From contig NZ_CP085935.1 of NCBI RefSeq assembly GCF_020735465.1, positions 1,054,001 through 1,118,000 on the forward strand: a stretch of DNA of 64,000 nt, in the 5' to 3' direction. A program made the position numbers and the translations under genes. Below the pieces are notes generated by a model. It did no database searches, was not told the DNA's origin, and saw nothing but the letters and a program-made list of their open reading frames with translations. Source of the DNA: Collinsella stercoris DSM 13279 (GTDB lineage Bacteria > Actinomycetota > Coriobacteriia > Coriobacteriales > Coriobacteriaceae). Every line of letters begins with the position of its first letter. Position 1 is the first letter of the stretch. This document shows, piece after piece, positions 53,149-61,244 of this stretch.

Positions 53149-53164
53149 CATGCATATTACGGGC

Positions 53165-54109
53165 TTAATCCCGAAGATATCTGGATAGGAACTCACGCGT
53201 GCGCGGATGTTCCGGAGCCGTGAAGATCCGCTCGGGATCCCCCTGCTCGGCAATGACGCCGCGATCCATAAAGACCACGCGGTCGGAGACCGTGCGCGCG
53301 AACTCCATCTCGTGCGTCACCACGACCATCGTCATGCCGTCACGCGCCAAGCCGCGCATGACCTCGAGCACCTCGCCGACGATCTGCGGGTCGAGCGCGC
53401 TCGTGGGCTCGTCGAACAGCATGATCTTAGGCGCCATGCACAGGGCGCGGGCGATGGCGACGCGCTGCTTTTGGCCGCCCGAGAGCGTGGAGGGCGCCGC
53501 GTGCGCAAAGCCCTCCAGACCCACCGACCGCAGGTGCCCAAGCGCCACCTCCTCGGCCTCGGCCTTCGACATCTTTTTGCGGATCACCGGCGCGAGCGTG
53601 CAGTTGGCCAGCACGTCCATGTTGTTGAACAGGTTGAAGCCCTGAAAGACCATGCCGATGTCCTCGCGCAGGCGGTTGACGTCCACATGGTCGGCCGTGA
53701 GGTCGCTGCCCTGAAACCACACGTGGCCCGCATCGGGGGTCTCGAGCAGGTTGATGCAGCGCAGCAGGGTCGACTTGCCCGAGCCCGACGCGCCGATGAT
53801 GGTCACGACCTCGCCGGGCGCGACGTCCAGGTTGACGTCGCGCAGGACCTCGAGGTCGCCAAAGGATTTGCGCAGGCCCTCGATGCGCACCATATACGTG
53901 TCGGCGGGGACTTGCGCGGGGGCAGTGCCGGGGGCCGGGATAGGGACCGGATTGGCGGCCGAGACGGGGGCCGGGGCCGGATTGGCTGCGGGAGCCTGAA
54001 CGGGGACAGGGGCTGAAGCGGGGACCGGATCGACGGCCGGGACGGGGGCAGGGGCAGGGGCAGGGTCGACGGCGCGGACGGGAACCGCCGTTGTTTCATT
54101 CATGTCCAT
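53165..54109 (-). CDS. Polar amino-acid ABC transporter ATP-binding protein
   Basis: The 314-residue protein has an ATPase core from about residue 72 ([20 protein letters not shown]) with Walker [12 protein letters not shown]-loop VFQGFNLF, signature [15 protein letters not shown], Walker [13 protein letters not shown] and the switch VTHEMEFAR. This is the GlnQ/HisP family. About 70 residues before it are a Pro/Ala/Val repeat ([20 protein letters not shown] and on), absent from usual 240-residue members. It is the last gene of a binding protein-permease-ATPase operon, 3 nt after the permease. Confidence 0.92.
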   Translation of the reverse strand: MDMNETTAVPVRAVDPAPAPAPVPAVDPVPASAPVPVQAPAANPAPAPVSAANPVPIPAPGTAPAQVPADTYMVRIEGLRKSFGDLEVLRDVNLDVAPGEVVTIIGASGSGKSTLLRCINLLETPDAGHVWFQGSDLTADHVDVNRLREDIGMVFQGFNLFNNMDVLANCTLAPVIRKKMSKAEAEEVALGHLRSVGLEGFAHAAPSTLSGGQKQRVAIARALCMAPKIMLFDEPTSALDPQIVGEVLEVMRGLARDGMTMVVVTHEMEFARTVSDRVVFMDRGVIAEQGDPERIFTAPEHPRTREFLSRYLRD

Positions 54110-54112
54110 GGT

Positions 54113-55312
54113 TTAGCGCTCCTCGACGTTGACGGGCTGGTTTGACGTGCTGCCAAGCTTGACCGATTTGACGTTGAGGCGGTTGGCGAAGCGCCCCAGC
54201 AGCCACGACGCGAACATGGTGAGGCACAGGTAGATCACGCTCGTCACGAGCGCCGCCTCGAACTTGGCGTAGTAGATGCCGCCCACGGTGGTGGTGGCGA
54301 ACATGAGGTCAAAAGTACCGATGACGGACAGCACCGACGAGTCCTTGATGTTGATGACGAGCTCGTTTGACAGGCCGGGGATCGCGAACTTGACGCCCTG
54401 GGGAAAGACGACCGTCCGCATGGCCTCCCATTGGGAGAGGCCGAGCGAGCGGGCCGCCTCCGTCTGCCCCGCGTCGACCGACTCGATGCCACCGCGCAGG
54501 ACCTCCATCATGTAGGCCGTGGAGTTGAGCACGATGGTGACGAGGCCCGCCGTGAAGGTGCTCCAGATGGCGTTGATCTGCGTGGTGGTGAGGTTGGTCA
54601 TCTTGAACAGGCCGAACACGCCAAAGAAGATGATCATGGCTTGCACCATCATGGGCGTGCCGCGCACCACGGTGCTGTACACGCGGGCAAAGCCGCTGCC
54701 CACGACCTTCCAAAACCGAACGAAGTCGTTGTCGGACCGGTCGATGACCTGCATGCGCAAAAACACCAGGAGCAGGGCGAGGAAAAACGCGATTACCGTT
54801 CCGAACACCGCCAGGGCCACCGTGGTCTTAAAGCCCGAGAAAAAGATGGCCCGGCTGTTGTAGAGCATGAAGAGCATGCTCTCGAGCATGGAGGTGGGGC
54901 GCGACTGCGCGGTGGTGGCGACCTCCCAGGCCGAGGCGAGGCCGCAGCCGATGCGATCGACGGCGAGCAGGGCGGTGATGGCGCACACGACGTACGAGCC
55001 GTAGCGCAAGGCGTGCGCGACCGCCGGGCGCGTGAAGGGCGACACCCGGGCATAGGTCTTCCACGCGGCCAGCTTGAACACCAGCGCCACGGCGCTCAGC
55101 GCGACCCACGCCACAAGCAGGTAGTACATGGCGACTTCGAGCGTGTACGCGCCGGCCAAAAAGCTCAAGGCGGGTCGCGGCTGGCTGGACAGCGCCATGC
55201 CCAGCGCCGCGATCGCGCTCGTGCCCAGCAGCACGTAGCGATGGTCTGCGCGTATGAATGAGATGAGCTTGGCGCGCCGGGTACCCTCCGCGCCAGATAG
55301 GATGGAGGTCAT
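54113..55312 (-). CDS. Amino-acid ABC transporter permease with N-terminal membrane extension
   Basis: The 399-residue protein ends in a HisM/GlnP-type permease domain (FKTTVALAVFGTVIAFFLALL, VVRGTPMMVQAMIIF and the EAA loop EAARSLGLSQWEAMRTVVFPQ). The first 150 residues add three or four hydrophobic segments (e.g. YYLLVAWVALSAVALVFKLA) not present in normal 220-250-residue permeases. Only one permease gene is present, so it probably homodimerises. ATG 55312 has GGGGAGAG upstream. Confidence 0.9.
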   Translation of the reverse strand: MTSILSGAEGTRRAKLISFIRADHRYVLLGTSAIAALGMALSSQPRPALSFLAGAYTLEVAMYYLLVAWVALSAVALVFKLAAWKTYARVSPFTRPAVAHALRYGSYVVCAITALLAVDRIGCGLASAWEVATTAQSRPTSMLESMLFMLYNSRAIFFSGFKTTVALAVFGTVIAFFLALLLVFLRMQVIDRSDNDFVRFWKVVGSGFARVYSTVVRGTPMMVQAMIIFFGVFGLFKMTNLTTTQINAIWSTFTAGLVTIVLNSTAYMMEVLRGGIESVDAGQTEAARSLGLSQWEAMRTVVFPQGVKFAIPGLSNELVINIKDSSVLSVIGTFDLMFATTTVGGIYYAKFEAALVTSVIYLCLTMFASWLLGRFANRLNVKSVKLGSTSNQPVNVEER

Positions 55313-55338
55313 GCTCTCTCCCCTAGTTCCGAGATATG

Positions 55339-55387
55339 GCCTTACGGGCGCGCGCGGACCATGCGGCCCGTCGCGCGCCCGTAAGGC
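55339..55387. terminator. Intergenic hairpin between binding-protein and permease genes
   Basis: GCCTTACGGGCGCGCG (55339-55354) and CGCGCGCCCGTAAGGC (55372-55387) form a 16-bp stem with a 17-nt loop. In transporter operons such a stem usually protects the abundant binding-protein message from 3' decay and reduces permease expression. Confidence 0.6.
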
Positions 55388-55423
55388 ACAGCGATTGTGC
55401 GGGTGATGAGATCTGCGCAAGCC

Positions 55424-56344
55424 TTACGCGGGCTGGCGATCCATGCAAGCGGACCACATGTCCTGGCGCTGCTCATCGTCGATGCCGTCGATGATCTCGT
55501 TGACCTGGTCGAGGATGGCCTTGTTCTCATTGGCAACCGCGGCGTTATCGGGCATGAGGGAATCCTCGAAGGAGTCCTCCATATCGAGCACGACGAGGTC
55601 GTGATACACCTCGAGGAGCTTGGGAGCGGAGAGCATGGAATAGGTGATGATGTCGCACGTACCGTTCATCAGGTTCTCGACGACCATGGGCTGCGTCTCA
55701 GCAGGCGTCATATGGTTGACGTCAGGAATCTGCTCGATCACGTCGTCGTACATGGTCGCCGCCTGGCCGAGAATCGAGGCACCCGCAAGCTCGTCGAACG
55801 TCGTGGCGCCCGCGTAGGCGGAGTCGTTCTTGCAGATCATGACGATGTCGTCGTCGACGTAGGAATCGGAGAACGCGGCGGCATCGGCACGCTCGGGCGT
55901 GATGGACATGCCGGCGCACACGATGTCGATCTGGCCGCTGTTGAGCGCATCGATGAGCGAGCCGAACTCGAGCTTGACCGCGACGGGCTCCATGCCCAGG
56001 CCCTCGGCGATGATCTTGGCAACCTGAACGTCATAGCCGTCGGCAAAGGCGCCGGAGACGTTCTCGATGGGGATGGTGTACTCGGACTCCTCAGACACCT
56101 GCCAGTTGTACGGGGCGTACGCGGCCTCCATGCCAACGCGCAGCGTCTTGCCGTCGCCCAGTTGGGCCGTCGTCGCGGCGTCTGCGGCGCTGCCGCTCTC
56201 GTCGCCACCCTGGGGAGCCGGGCCGCAGCCCGCGAGGAACATCATGCCTCCCATGCCCAATGCAGCCATGCCCGAGAGCTTGAGAAAATCCCTGCGGGAG
56301 CGCATGGCAGGCTGGATAGTTGCAGATACAGTCTCGTGAGTCAT
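55424..56344 (-). CDS. Amino-acid ABC transporter substrate-binding lipoprotein
   Basis: The 306-residue family-3 binding protein has a twin-arginine motif RSRRDFLKLSG, a hydrophobic region and lipobox FLAGC, so Tat export and lipid anchoring are likely. The mature part shows LRVGMEAAYAPYNW, DGYDVQVAKIIAEGLG, FGSLIDALNSGQIDIVCAGMSIT and ERADAAAFSDSY, the standard amino-acid binding fold. The ligand is unknown. GGAGG precedes ATG 56344. First gene of its operon, with permease and ATPase downstream. Confidence 0.92.
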   Translation of the reverse strand: MTHETVSATIQPAMRSRRDFLKLSGMAALGMGGMMFLAGCGPAPQGGDESGSAADAATTAQLGDGKTLRVGMEAAYAPYNWQVSEESEYTIPIENVSGAFADGYDVQVAKIIAEGLGMEPVAVKLEFGSLIDALNSGQIDIVCAGMSITPERADAAAFSDSYVDDDIVMICKNDSAYAGATTFDELAGASILGQAATMYDDVIEQIPDVNHMTPAETQPMVVENLMNGTCDIITYSMLSAPKLLEVYHDLVVLDMEDSFEDSLMPDNAAVANENKAILDQVNEIIDGIDDEQRQDMWSACMDRQPA

Positions 56345-56634
56345 GATGATACCTCCTGTTGTAGACTGAGACCCCTTCCGCACGACGCAACCAGAGGGGG
56401 CCCATCCCCCTCTCCCTTGCAACTTAATGCGTGAAAGTTCCGCGTGCTGCAGGGCAGAATACTCCACTAAACAGGAGTGCTCCCATGCGATATACCAAGA
56501 AATCGTTTAGTTACATTTGTTATTCGTTTTTATGAATATGATTTGCCGCACAGGCATGCGACGCGCGAAAGAAGCTGCCACCGCGTTACGGCGCCGACAT
56601 CGCACGCGCCGCGACGGCCGTCAAGCTATACAAT

Positions 56635-56768
56635 ACCGGCGGACAAGACTCGTCGCGATGCCGGCAGACCGGGCGCGACAACGGTGGGCGAGGCCAACCA
56701 TCATGCAGGCACACCAGGCGCTATGCAGGCAGGCCAGTCGCGATGCCGGCGGACAAGGTCAGTCGCGC
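56635..56768. repeat. Degenerate repeats upstream of the Cof HAD gene
   Basis: CGCGATGCCGGC(A/G)GAC occurs at about 56655 and 56741, a related CCGGCGGACAAG at 56636 and 56747, and ATGCAGGCA at 56703 and 56723. This gives an array of roughly 20-30-nt units in the 448-nt region 56345-56792. No translated product with a ribosome site was found. The region also holds the binding-protein promoter at its left end. Confidence 0.5.
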
Positions 56769-56792
56769 CACGACCCGAAACGAAAGGACCCT

Positions 56793-57665
56793 ATGCTTCC
56801 CTCGTATCTCTCCGACACCAACCTGGACTCGATCAAGCTCGTCGCCACGGACATGGACCTCACCCTGCTCGCGGACGATAAATCCATGCCCGCCGGCGTG
56901 GACGAGCGCATCGATGCGCTCGCGAAAAACGGCGTGCTCTTCTGCGCCGCGAGCGGTCGCCCGGCGCTCGCCCTGCGCGAGTCCTTCCCCGCACATCACC
57001 AGGACATGGCGCTCGTGGCCGACAACGGAGCCTCGGTCTACCTGCGCGACGAACTCGTCTACCGCGACCTCATCGATCGCGACCTGTACCACGAGGTGCT
57101 CGCCCTCGCCACGGCAACTGAGGGCAGCGTGCCCGTGCTGTGCGCCTTTGACGACGCCTATGTGCTCGAGCGCGACCGCTGCCACGAGGATGTCGTCAGC
57201 ATCTATTACCGTTCCATCACCTACGTCGAATCCTTCGAGGAGCTCGACGTCGACTCCAACAAGATCTCGATCTACTTCCCGGGTTGGGACAGCAAGCAAA
57301 AGAACGACGAGGTGTACTCGCCCGCATTCGCGTCGCGCTTGTACCTGACGTGCGCGGGCAACGAGTGGCTCGACTTCATGAACATCGGCGTCGACAAGGG
57401 CTCGGGCATCCGGCACCTCGCCCAGCACCTGGGCATCGACCTGTCCGACATCGCCGCGTTCGGCGACACCTACAACGACATCCCCATGCTCGACATCGTG
57501 GGCCACAGCTACGTGATGGCAAACGCCGCCGAGCACATGCACGACCACGGCAAATTCCTCGCACCCAGCAACAACGAGGCGGGCGTGCTGACCGTGATCG
57601 ACCATATCGTCGACGTGATGGGCGCCAAACCCGAGCCCGTTGCCGCAAATCAAGCGAAAAGGTAA
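56793..57665 (+). CDS. HAD-superfamily (Cof-type) phosphatase
   Basis: The 290-residue HAD enzyme has motif I LVATDMDLTLLADD, motif II FCAASGRPALAL, a C2 cap in the middle, VDKGSGIRHLAQHLG (the lysine) and motif IV AFGDTYNDIPML. The DMDLT variant replaces the usual Gly of DMDGT with Leu. Such proteins dephosphorylate sugar phosphates or FMN-like compounds. AAAGGACC precedes ATG 56793. The last codons (from 57641) lie inside the left arm of a 150-bp inverted-repeat element, so the C-terminus may be set by that insertion. Confidence 0.9.
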   Translation: MLPSYLSDTNLDSIKLVATDMDLTLLADDKSMPAGVDERIDALAKNGVLFCAASGRPALALRESFPAHHQDMALVADNGASVYLRDELVYRDLIDRDLYHEVLALATATEGSVPVLCAFDDAYVLERDRCHEDVVSIYYRSITYVESFEELDVDSNKISIYFPGWDSKQKNDEVYSPAFASRLYLTCAGNEWLDFMNIGVDKGSGIRHLAQHLGIDLSDIAAFGDTYNDIPMLDIVGHSYVMANAAEHMHDHGKFLAPSNNEAGVLTVIDHIVDVMGAKPEPVAANQAKR

Positions 57666-57790
57666 CGAAATTCAGAGAGGGTCAAGTATACGAGGGTTTC
57701 CCTTCCTTGCGAACTGGGTTTTTGCCCTCCAAAACGGCCGTCTACTCGGGGAGTCTCATTGTTCGTTACCTTTTCGCCCGATTTGCGGCA
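57641..57790. repeat. 150-bp unit bounded by 29-bp inverted repeats
   Basis: The arms 57641-57669 and 57762-57790 match at 27 of 29 positions (TGCCGCAAATC...GCGAAAAGGTAACGAA). The left arm supplies the last residues and the stop codon of the Cof HAD gene. The 92-nt core contains GAGGG/CCCTC pairings and no open frame. It may be a MITE-like element that inserted at the gene end or a long-stem RNA. Confidence 0.7.
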
Positions 57791-57819
57791 GGAGGATCGG
57801 AAAAGAGGGGATTGCGGGC

Positions 57820-57852
57820 AAAAAATCCGGGCCGGCGAAAGCCGGCCCGGAA
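57820..57852 (-). terminator. Rho-independent terminator (minus strand)
   Basis: A 10-bp GC stem CCGGGCCGGC/GCCGGCCCGG with a TTTC loop on the minus strand is followed by ATTTTTTG. It does not directly follow a gene; polA already has its own terminator at 58145. It may end an unannotated short transcript from 57853-58140 or read-through from polA. Confidence 0.8.
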
Positions 57853-57902
57853 CAGAAATACACATGTTTAACGGGAAAAGCGATTGAGATGGTACACACC
57901 GT

Positions 57903-57990
57903 GCGAAATATCGGCGTCCGCGCGAAACCTCCACGAACAAAGGTTGCGCTATCATGGGCGCGCATCGCGCGAAATATCGACGTCCGCGCG
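57903..57990. repeat. Direct repeat GCGAAATATCG(G/A)CGTCCGCGCG
   Basis: Two 22-nt copies at 57903 and 57969 differ by one base and are 66 bp apart. The core TCGACGT is also found in the tandem repeats at 24709-24830. They lie in the 606-nt gene-free region 57666-58271. Confidence 0.6.
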
Positions 57991-58144
57991 GGACTGTGGA
58001 CGATTTCTTATGCCTACACCGCATAGCCCAGCGCGAGCCGGTATCGCGTCACGAAAAGTGGTGTAGGGCCGTTCCCCGGGGCCGCAGCCATACCCCCCAT
58101 GCTACGCCGCCATACGCCTCCCGTCGGACGCACCCCCACAACAT

Positions 58145-58187
58145 CAAAAATCGGGGCGCTTGCGCATCCAAAACGCAAGCGCCCCGA
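58145..58187 (-). terminator. Rho-independent terminator of polA
   Basis: TCGGGGCGCTTGCG with its perfect complement (58151-58164, 58174-58187) and a 9-nt loop, followed by TTTTT on the minus strand. It is 85 nt past the polA stop. Confidence 0.9.
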
Positions 58188-58271
58188 CCGTTGAACCTCA
58201 ATCGCTAAAAAGCTGCGCCTCGGTCCGGATTAATCTCGCCTTAACCCAGAATTACTTCCCTCAGCCCAGAA

Positions 58272-61070
58272 CTACTTCGCCTCAGCCCAGGTCTCGCCCA
58301 CGCTCGCGTCCGCGATGAGCGGGACGCGCAGCTGGGCCACGCCCTCCATCTCCTCGCGCACCATGGCCACCAGGGCGTCGACCTCACCCACCGGGCACTC
58401 GAAGTCGAGCTCGTCGTGCACCTGCAAGATCATCTTGGCGGCAAAACCCTCGGTGCGCAGGCGCTCGGCGACGCGCACCATGGCGATCTTGATGATATCG
58501 GCGGCCGAGCCCTGCATGGGGTGGTTCATCGCCGTGCGCTCGCCGAACATGCGCTGCGCCGGCACGCGCAGCTCCGGGATGGGGCGGCGACGTCCGTACA
58601 TGGTCTCCGCGTAGCCCGTCTGCTTGGCAAAGGCAACCGTCTCGTCCAAATAGGTGCGCACGCCGGGATACGCGCGGAAATACGCGTCAATCATCTCGCG
58701 CGCCTCCGCCATGGGGATGTCGAGCGCCTGCGACAAACCATAGGCCTGCTGGCCGTACACGATGCCAAAGTTCACCGCCTTAGCGCGGCTGCGCAGCTGC
58801 GGCGTGACCTCCTCGACCGGCACGCCGAACACGCGCGCCGCGGTCTCGGCATGGAAGTCCTCACCCTCGTTGAACGCGCCCACCAGGTGCTCGTCGCCCG
58901 AGAGGTGCGCCAGCAGCCTGAGCTCGATCTGGGAGTAGTCGATGGCGACGAAGACCGAGCCCTCCTCGACCGAGAACGCCTTCTTGACGGCGTGGCCCAG
59001 CTCGGAACGGGTGGGGATGTTCTGCAGGTTGGGGTTGGAGCTCGACAGGCGCCCGGTGGCGGTGATGGTCTGGTTGTACGTGGTGTGCACGCGCCCGTCC
59101 GTCTCGCGCAGCGCGCCCAGCGTGTCCAGATACGTCGACTTGATCTTGGTGCGCTCGCGGTACTCCAAGATGAGGCGCACGATCTCGTAGTCCTTGGCCA
59201 GGTCCTCGAGGACCTTGGCGTTGGTGGAGTAATAGCCGCGCTGGGTCTTTTTGAGCCCCGCGGTGGGCAAGCCGAGCTTGTCGAACAGGACGCGGGACAG
59301 CTGCATGGGGCTGGAGAGGTTGAACTCCTCGCCGCCCGCAAGCTCGCGGATGCGGTCGGAGAGCTCCGCGATCTGGCCCGAGAGCTCCTCGGACTGCGCG
59401 GCGAGGCGCGCCGGGTCCACGTACATGCCCGCGCGCTCCATGGAGGCGAGCACGCGCACGAGCGGCATCTCGATCTTGGTGAAGATGTCCTCGGCGCCTT
59501 GGGCCTCGAGGGCGGCCGCAAGCGGTTCGCGCAGGATGCGGGCGAGCCATGCACTCCGGGCGGCGGCACTCGGCGCATCCGCGGGCGCGCCGTCCTCCCC
59601 AGCCGCCGCAGGGAGCGCGGCATGGAGATAGGTCTCGGCTAGGTGCGCGTCGGCGAAGTCCGAGCGCACGGAATCGAGCAGGTACGCGGCAACGACCGTG
59701 TCGAACAGGCGCGCGGGGTCAGCATCGAGCGGGTCCATAAGTTCCGGCTCGCTCGAGTCGACCGGCGAGAGCACGTGCAGCAGCGCCTTGACGTCCGAGG
59801 AAACCACGGAGCCCTTGGCGAACAGAAGGCCCAGCACGCCGGGGATGACGCCGTGAGAGCAGTCGATGTCGGTGGCGAACACGCCGCAGGGGCCGATGGG
59901 CTCCTCGAACGAGAGCAGCGCCCGGTCGGTGGCGACCCATAGGCGGCGCGTCATGCCAAACAGGGCGTCGGCCTCCTTGTCGTCCTCCATGGCGACGCCG
60001 AGCCATTCGCCCGCCTCGAGGGCGCGCATCAGCTCATCGAAGCAGGCATTCATCTCAGCGCTTTCACGATTGCTTTCAGCCTCATCAAAAGCCCTGGAGG
60101 CGTCGAGGGACACCCGCAGGACCTCGGGCAGCTCGAGCTTCGAGACCGCAGCCTGCGACGCGGCGGCGTCGCCCAAAAGCGCCAGGAACCGATTCTGCAT
60201 GGCCATGATGCCCAGGGCGCCCAACGCCGCGGAGACGGAGGCGGCGTCATAGGCCGGGAAGGACACCTCGTCCAAGTCGCACTCGACCGGCGCGTCCGTC
60301 ATGATCGTGGCGATCTTGCGCGAGACGAGCGCGTCGTCGATGTGCGCGCGCAGGCTCTCGCCCATCTTGCCCTTGACCTCGTCGGCATGGGCGATGACCT
60401 CGTCCAAGCTGCCGTATTGCACGATGAGCGCGCTCGCCTTCTTGGGACCGATGCCCGGCACGCCGGGGATGTTGTCGGAGCTATCGCCCTTGAGGCCGTA
60501 AAAGTCGGGCACGAGCTCGGGCGTGATGCCGTGGTACAGGTCGTCCACGCTCTCGGGCGTCATGATGGCGATGTCGGACAGGCCCTTGCGCGTGGATACC
60601 ACATGCACGTGGTCGGTCACGAGCTGGTACATGTCGCGGTCGCCCGTGACGAGGTACATGTCGCAGCCGGCAGCCTCGCCGCGGCGGGCGAGCGTTCCCA
60701 AGATGTCGTCGCCCTCCCAGCCCTCGAGCTCGACCACGGGCACGGACAGGCTCGCGAGTAGCTCCTTGATCATGGGAAACTGAGCGCGCAGGTTGGGGTC
60801 CATGGGAGGGCGCTGCGCCTTGTACTGCGGCAGCATCTCCATGCGGACCTTCGGGTGCCCCTTGTCGAAGGCGCACACCACGCCGTCCGGCGAGAACTCA
60901 TCCACCATCTTGAGGAACATGTTGAGGAAGCCGAACACCGCGTTGGTGGGACTGCCGTCCGGCGCGTTCATGGTGGGGGGCACGGCATGGAAGGCGCGGT
61001 GCATGAGCGAGTTGCCGTCGATGACGGCGATCACGCGGCGGTCGCGAGCCGCGGAAGCGCTATCTGACAT
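58272..61070 (-). CDS. polA: DNA polymerase I
   Basis: The 932 residues have a 5'-nuclease domain (about 10-300; VIDGNSLMHRAFHAVP, FDKGHPKVRMEMLPQYK, GDSSDNIPGVPGIGPKKA), a middle 3'-5' exonuclease-like domain (about 325-520) and a polymerase domain (about 540-932; SSNPNLQNIPTRSELG, VAIDYSQIELRLLAHLSGDE, MQGSAADIIKIAM, LQVHDELDFE). In the middle domain the Asp-x-Glu and Asp catalytic motifs are not evident (VAMEDDKEADALFG, SSDVKALLHVL), so proofreading is probably lost, as in many Gram-positive homologues. ATG 61070 has GAGGT upstream. Confidence 0.96.
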   Translation of the reverse strand: MSDSASAARDRRVIAVIDGNSLMHRAFHAVPPTMNAPDGSPTNAVFGFLNMFLKMVDEFSPDGVVCAFDKGHPKVRMEMLPQYKAQRPPMDPNLRAQFPMIKELLASLSVPVVELEGWEGDDILGTLARRGEAAGCDMYLVTGDRDMYQLVTDHVHVVSTRKGLSDIAIMTPESVDDLYHGITPELVPDFYGLKGDSSDNIPGVPGIGPKKASALIVQYGSLDEVIAHADEVKGKMGESLRAHIDDALVSRKIATIMTDAPVECDLDEVSFPAYDAASVSAALGALGIMAMQNRFLALLGDAAASQAAVSKLELPEVLRVSLDASRAFDEAESNRESAEMNACFDELMRALEAGEWLGVAMEDDKEADALFGMTRRLWVATDRALLSFEEPIGPCGVFATDIDCSHGVIPGVLGLLFAKGSVVSSDVKALLHVLSPVDSSEPELMDPLDADPARLFDTVVAAYLLDSVRSDFADAHLAETYLHAALPAAAGEDGAPADAPSAAARSAWLARILREPLAAALEAQGAEDIFTKIEMPLVRVLASMERAGMYVDPARLAAQSEELSGQIAELSDRIRELAGGEEFNLSSPMQLSRVLFDKLGLPTAGLKKTQRGYYSTNAKVLEDLAKDYEIVRLILEYRERTKIKSTYLDTLGALRETDGRVHTTYNQTITATGRLSSSNPNLQNIPTRSELGHAVKKAFSVEEGSVFVAIDYSQIELRLLAHLSGDEHLVGAFNEGEDFHAETAARVFGVPVEEVTPQLRSRAKAVNFGIVYGQQAYGLSQALDIPMAEAREMIDAYFRAYPGVRTYLDETVAFAKQTGYAETMYGRRRPIPELRVPAQRMFGERTAMNHPMQGSAADIIKIAMVRVAERLRTEGFAAKMILQVHDELDFECPVGEVDALVAMVREEMEGVAQLRVPLIADASVGETWAEAK

Positions 61071-61149
61071 GGGGAAGACCTCATTTCGTCGTGGTACGCA
61101 TCCAGTCTACCCCACCGGGCGGACGCCTTGCCGTCGATGTGCAAAAGGG

Positions 61150-61220
61150 CACCTCAGATTGGCACCCGTCCCTCATGTGAGGCGGCACCTCAATTTGGGG
61201 ACAGGCACCAATCTGAGGTG
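61150..61220. repeat. Palindromic GGGAC repeats, copies 4 and 5 (diverged, nested)
   Basis: Two CACCTCA...TGAGG units lie side by side (61150-61182 and 61186-61220). They carry GGCACCCGTCCC and GGGGACAGGCACC cores instead of GGGACAGTCCC. The outer ends CACCTCAGATTGG and CCAATCTGAGGTG also pair with each other, so the pair can form one long hairpin. They lie between polA and the glycosyltransferase gene. Confidence 0.75.
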
Positions 61221-61244
61221 CGAACGGCTCGGGATACGGTGAGC

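Noticed and set aside
52645..53164. T-box or arginine riboswitch before argG
   Set aside because: The T-box consensus sequence and a specifier-loop pattern were not found; only a terminator and alternative stems are supported.
57650..58024. 124-codon minus-strand frame with repeated RGRRYFARC
   Set aside because: The repetition comes from the DNA direct repeat at 57903-57990. The frame crosses a strong terminator and the inverted-repeat unit and lacks a ribosome site.
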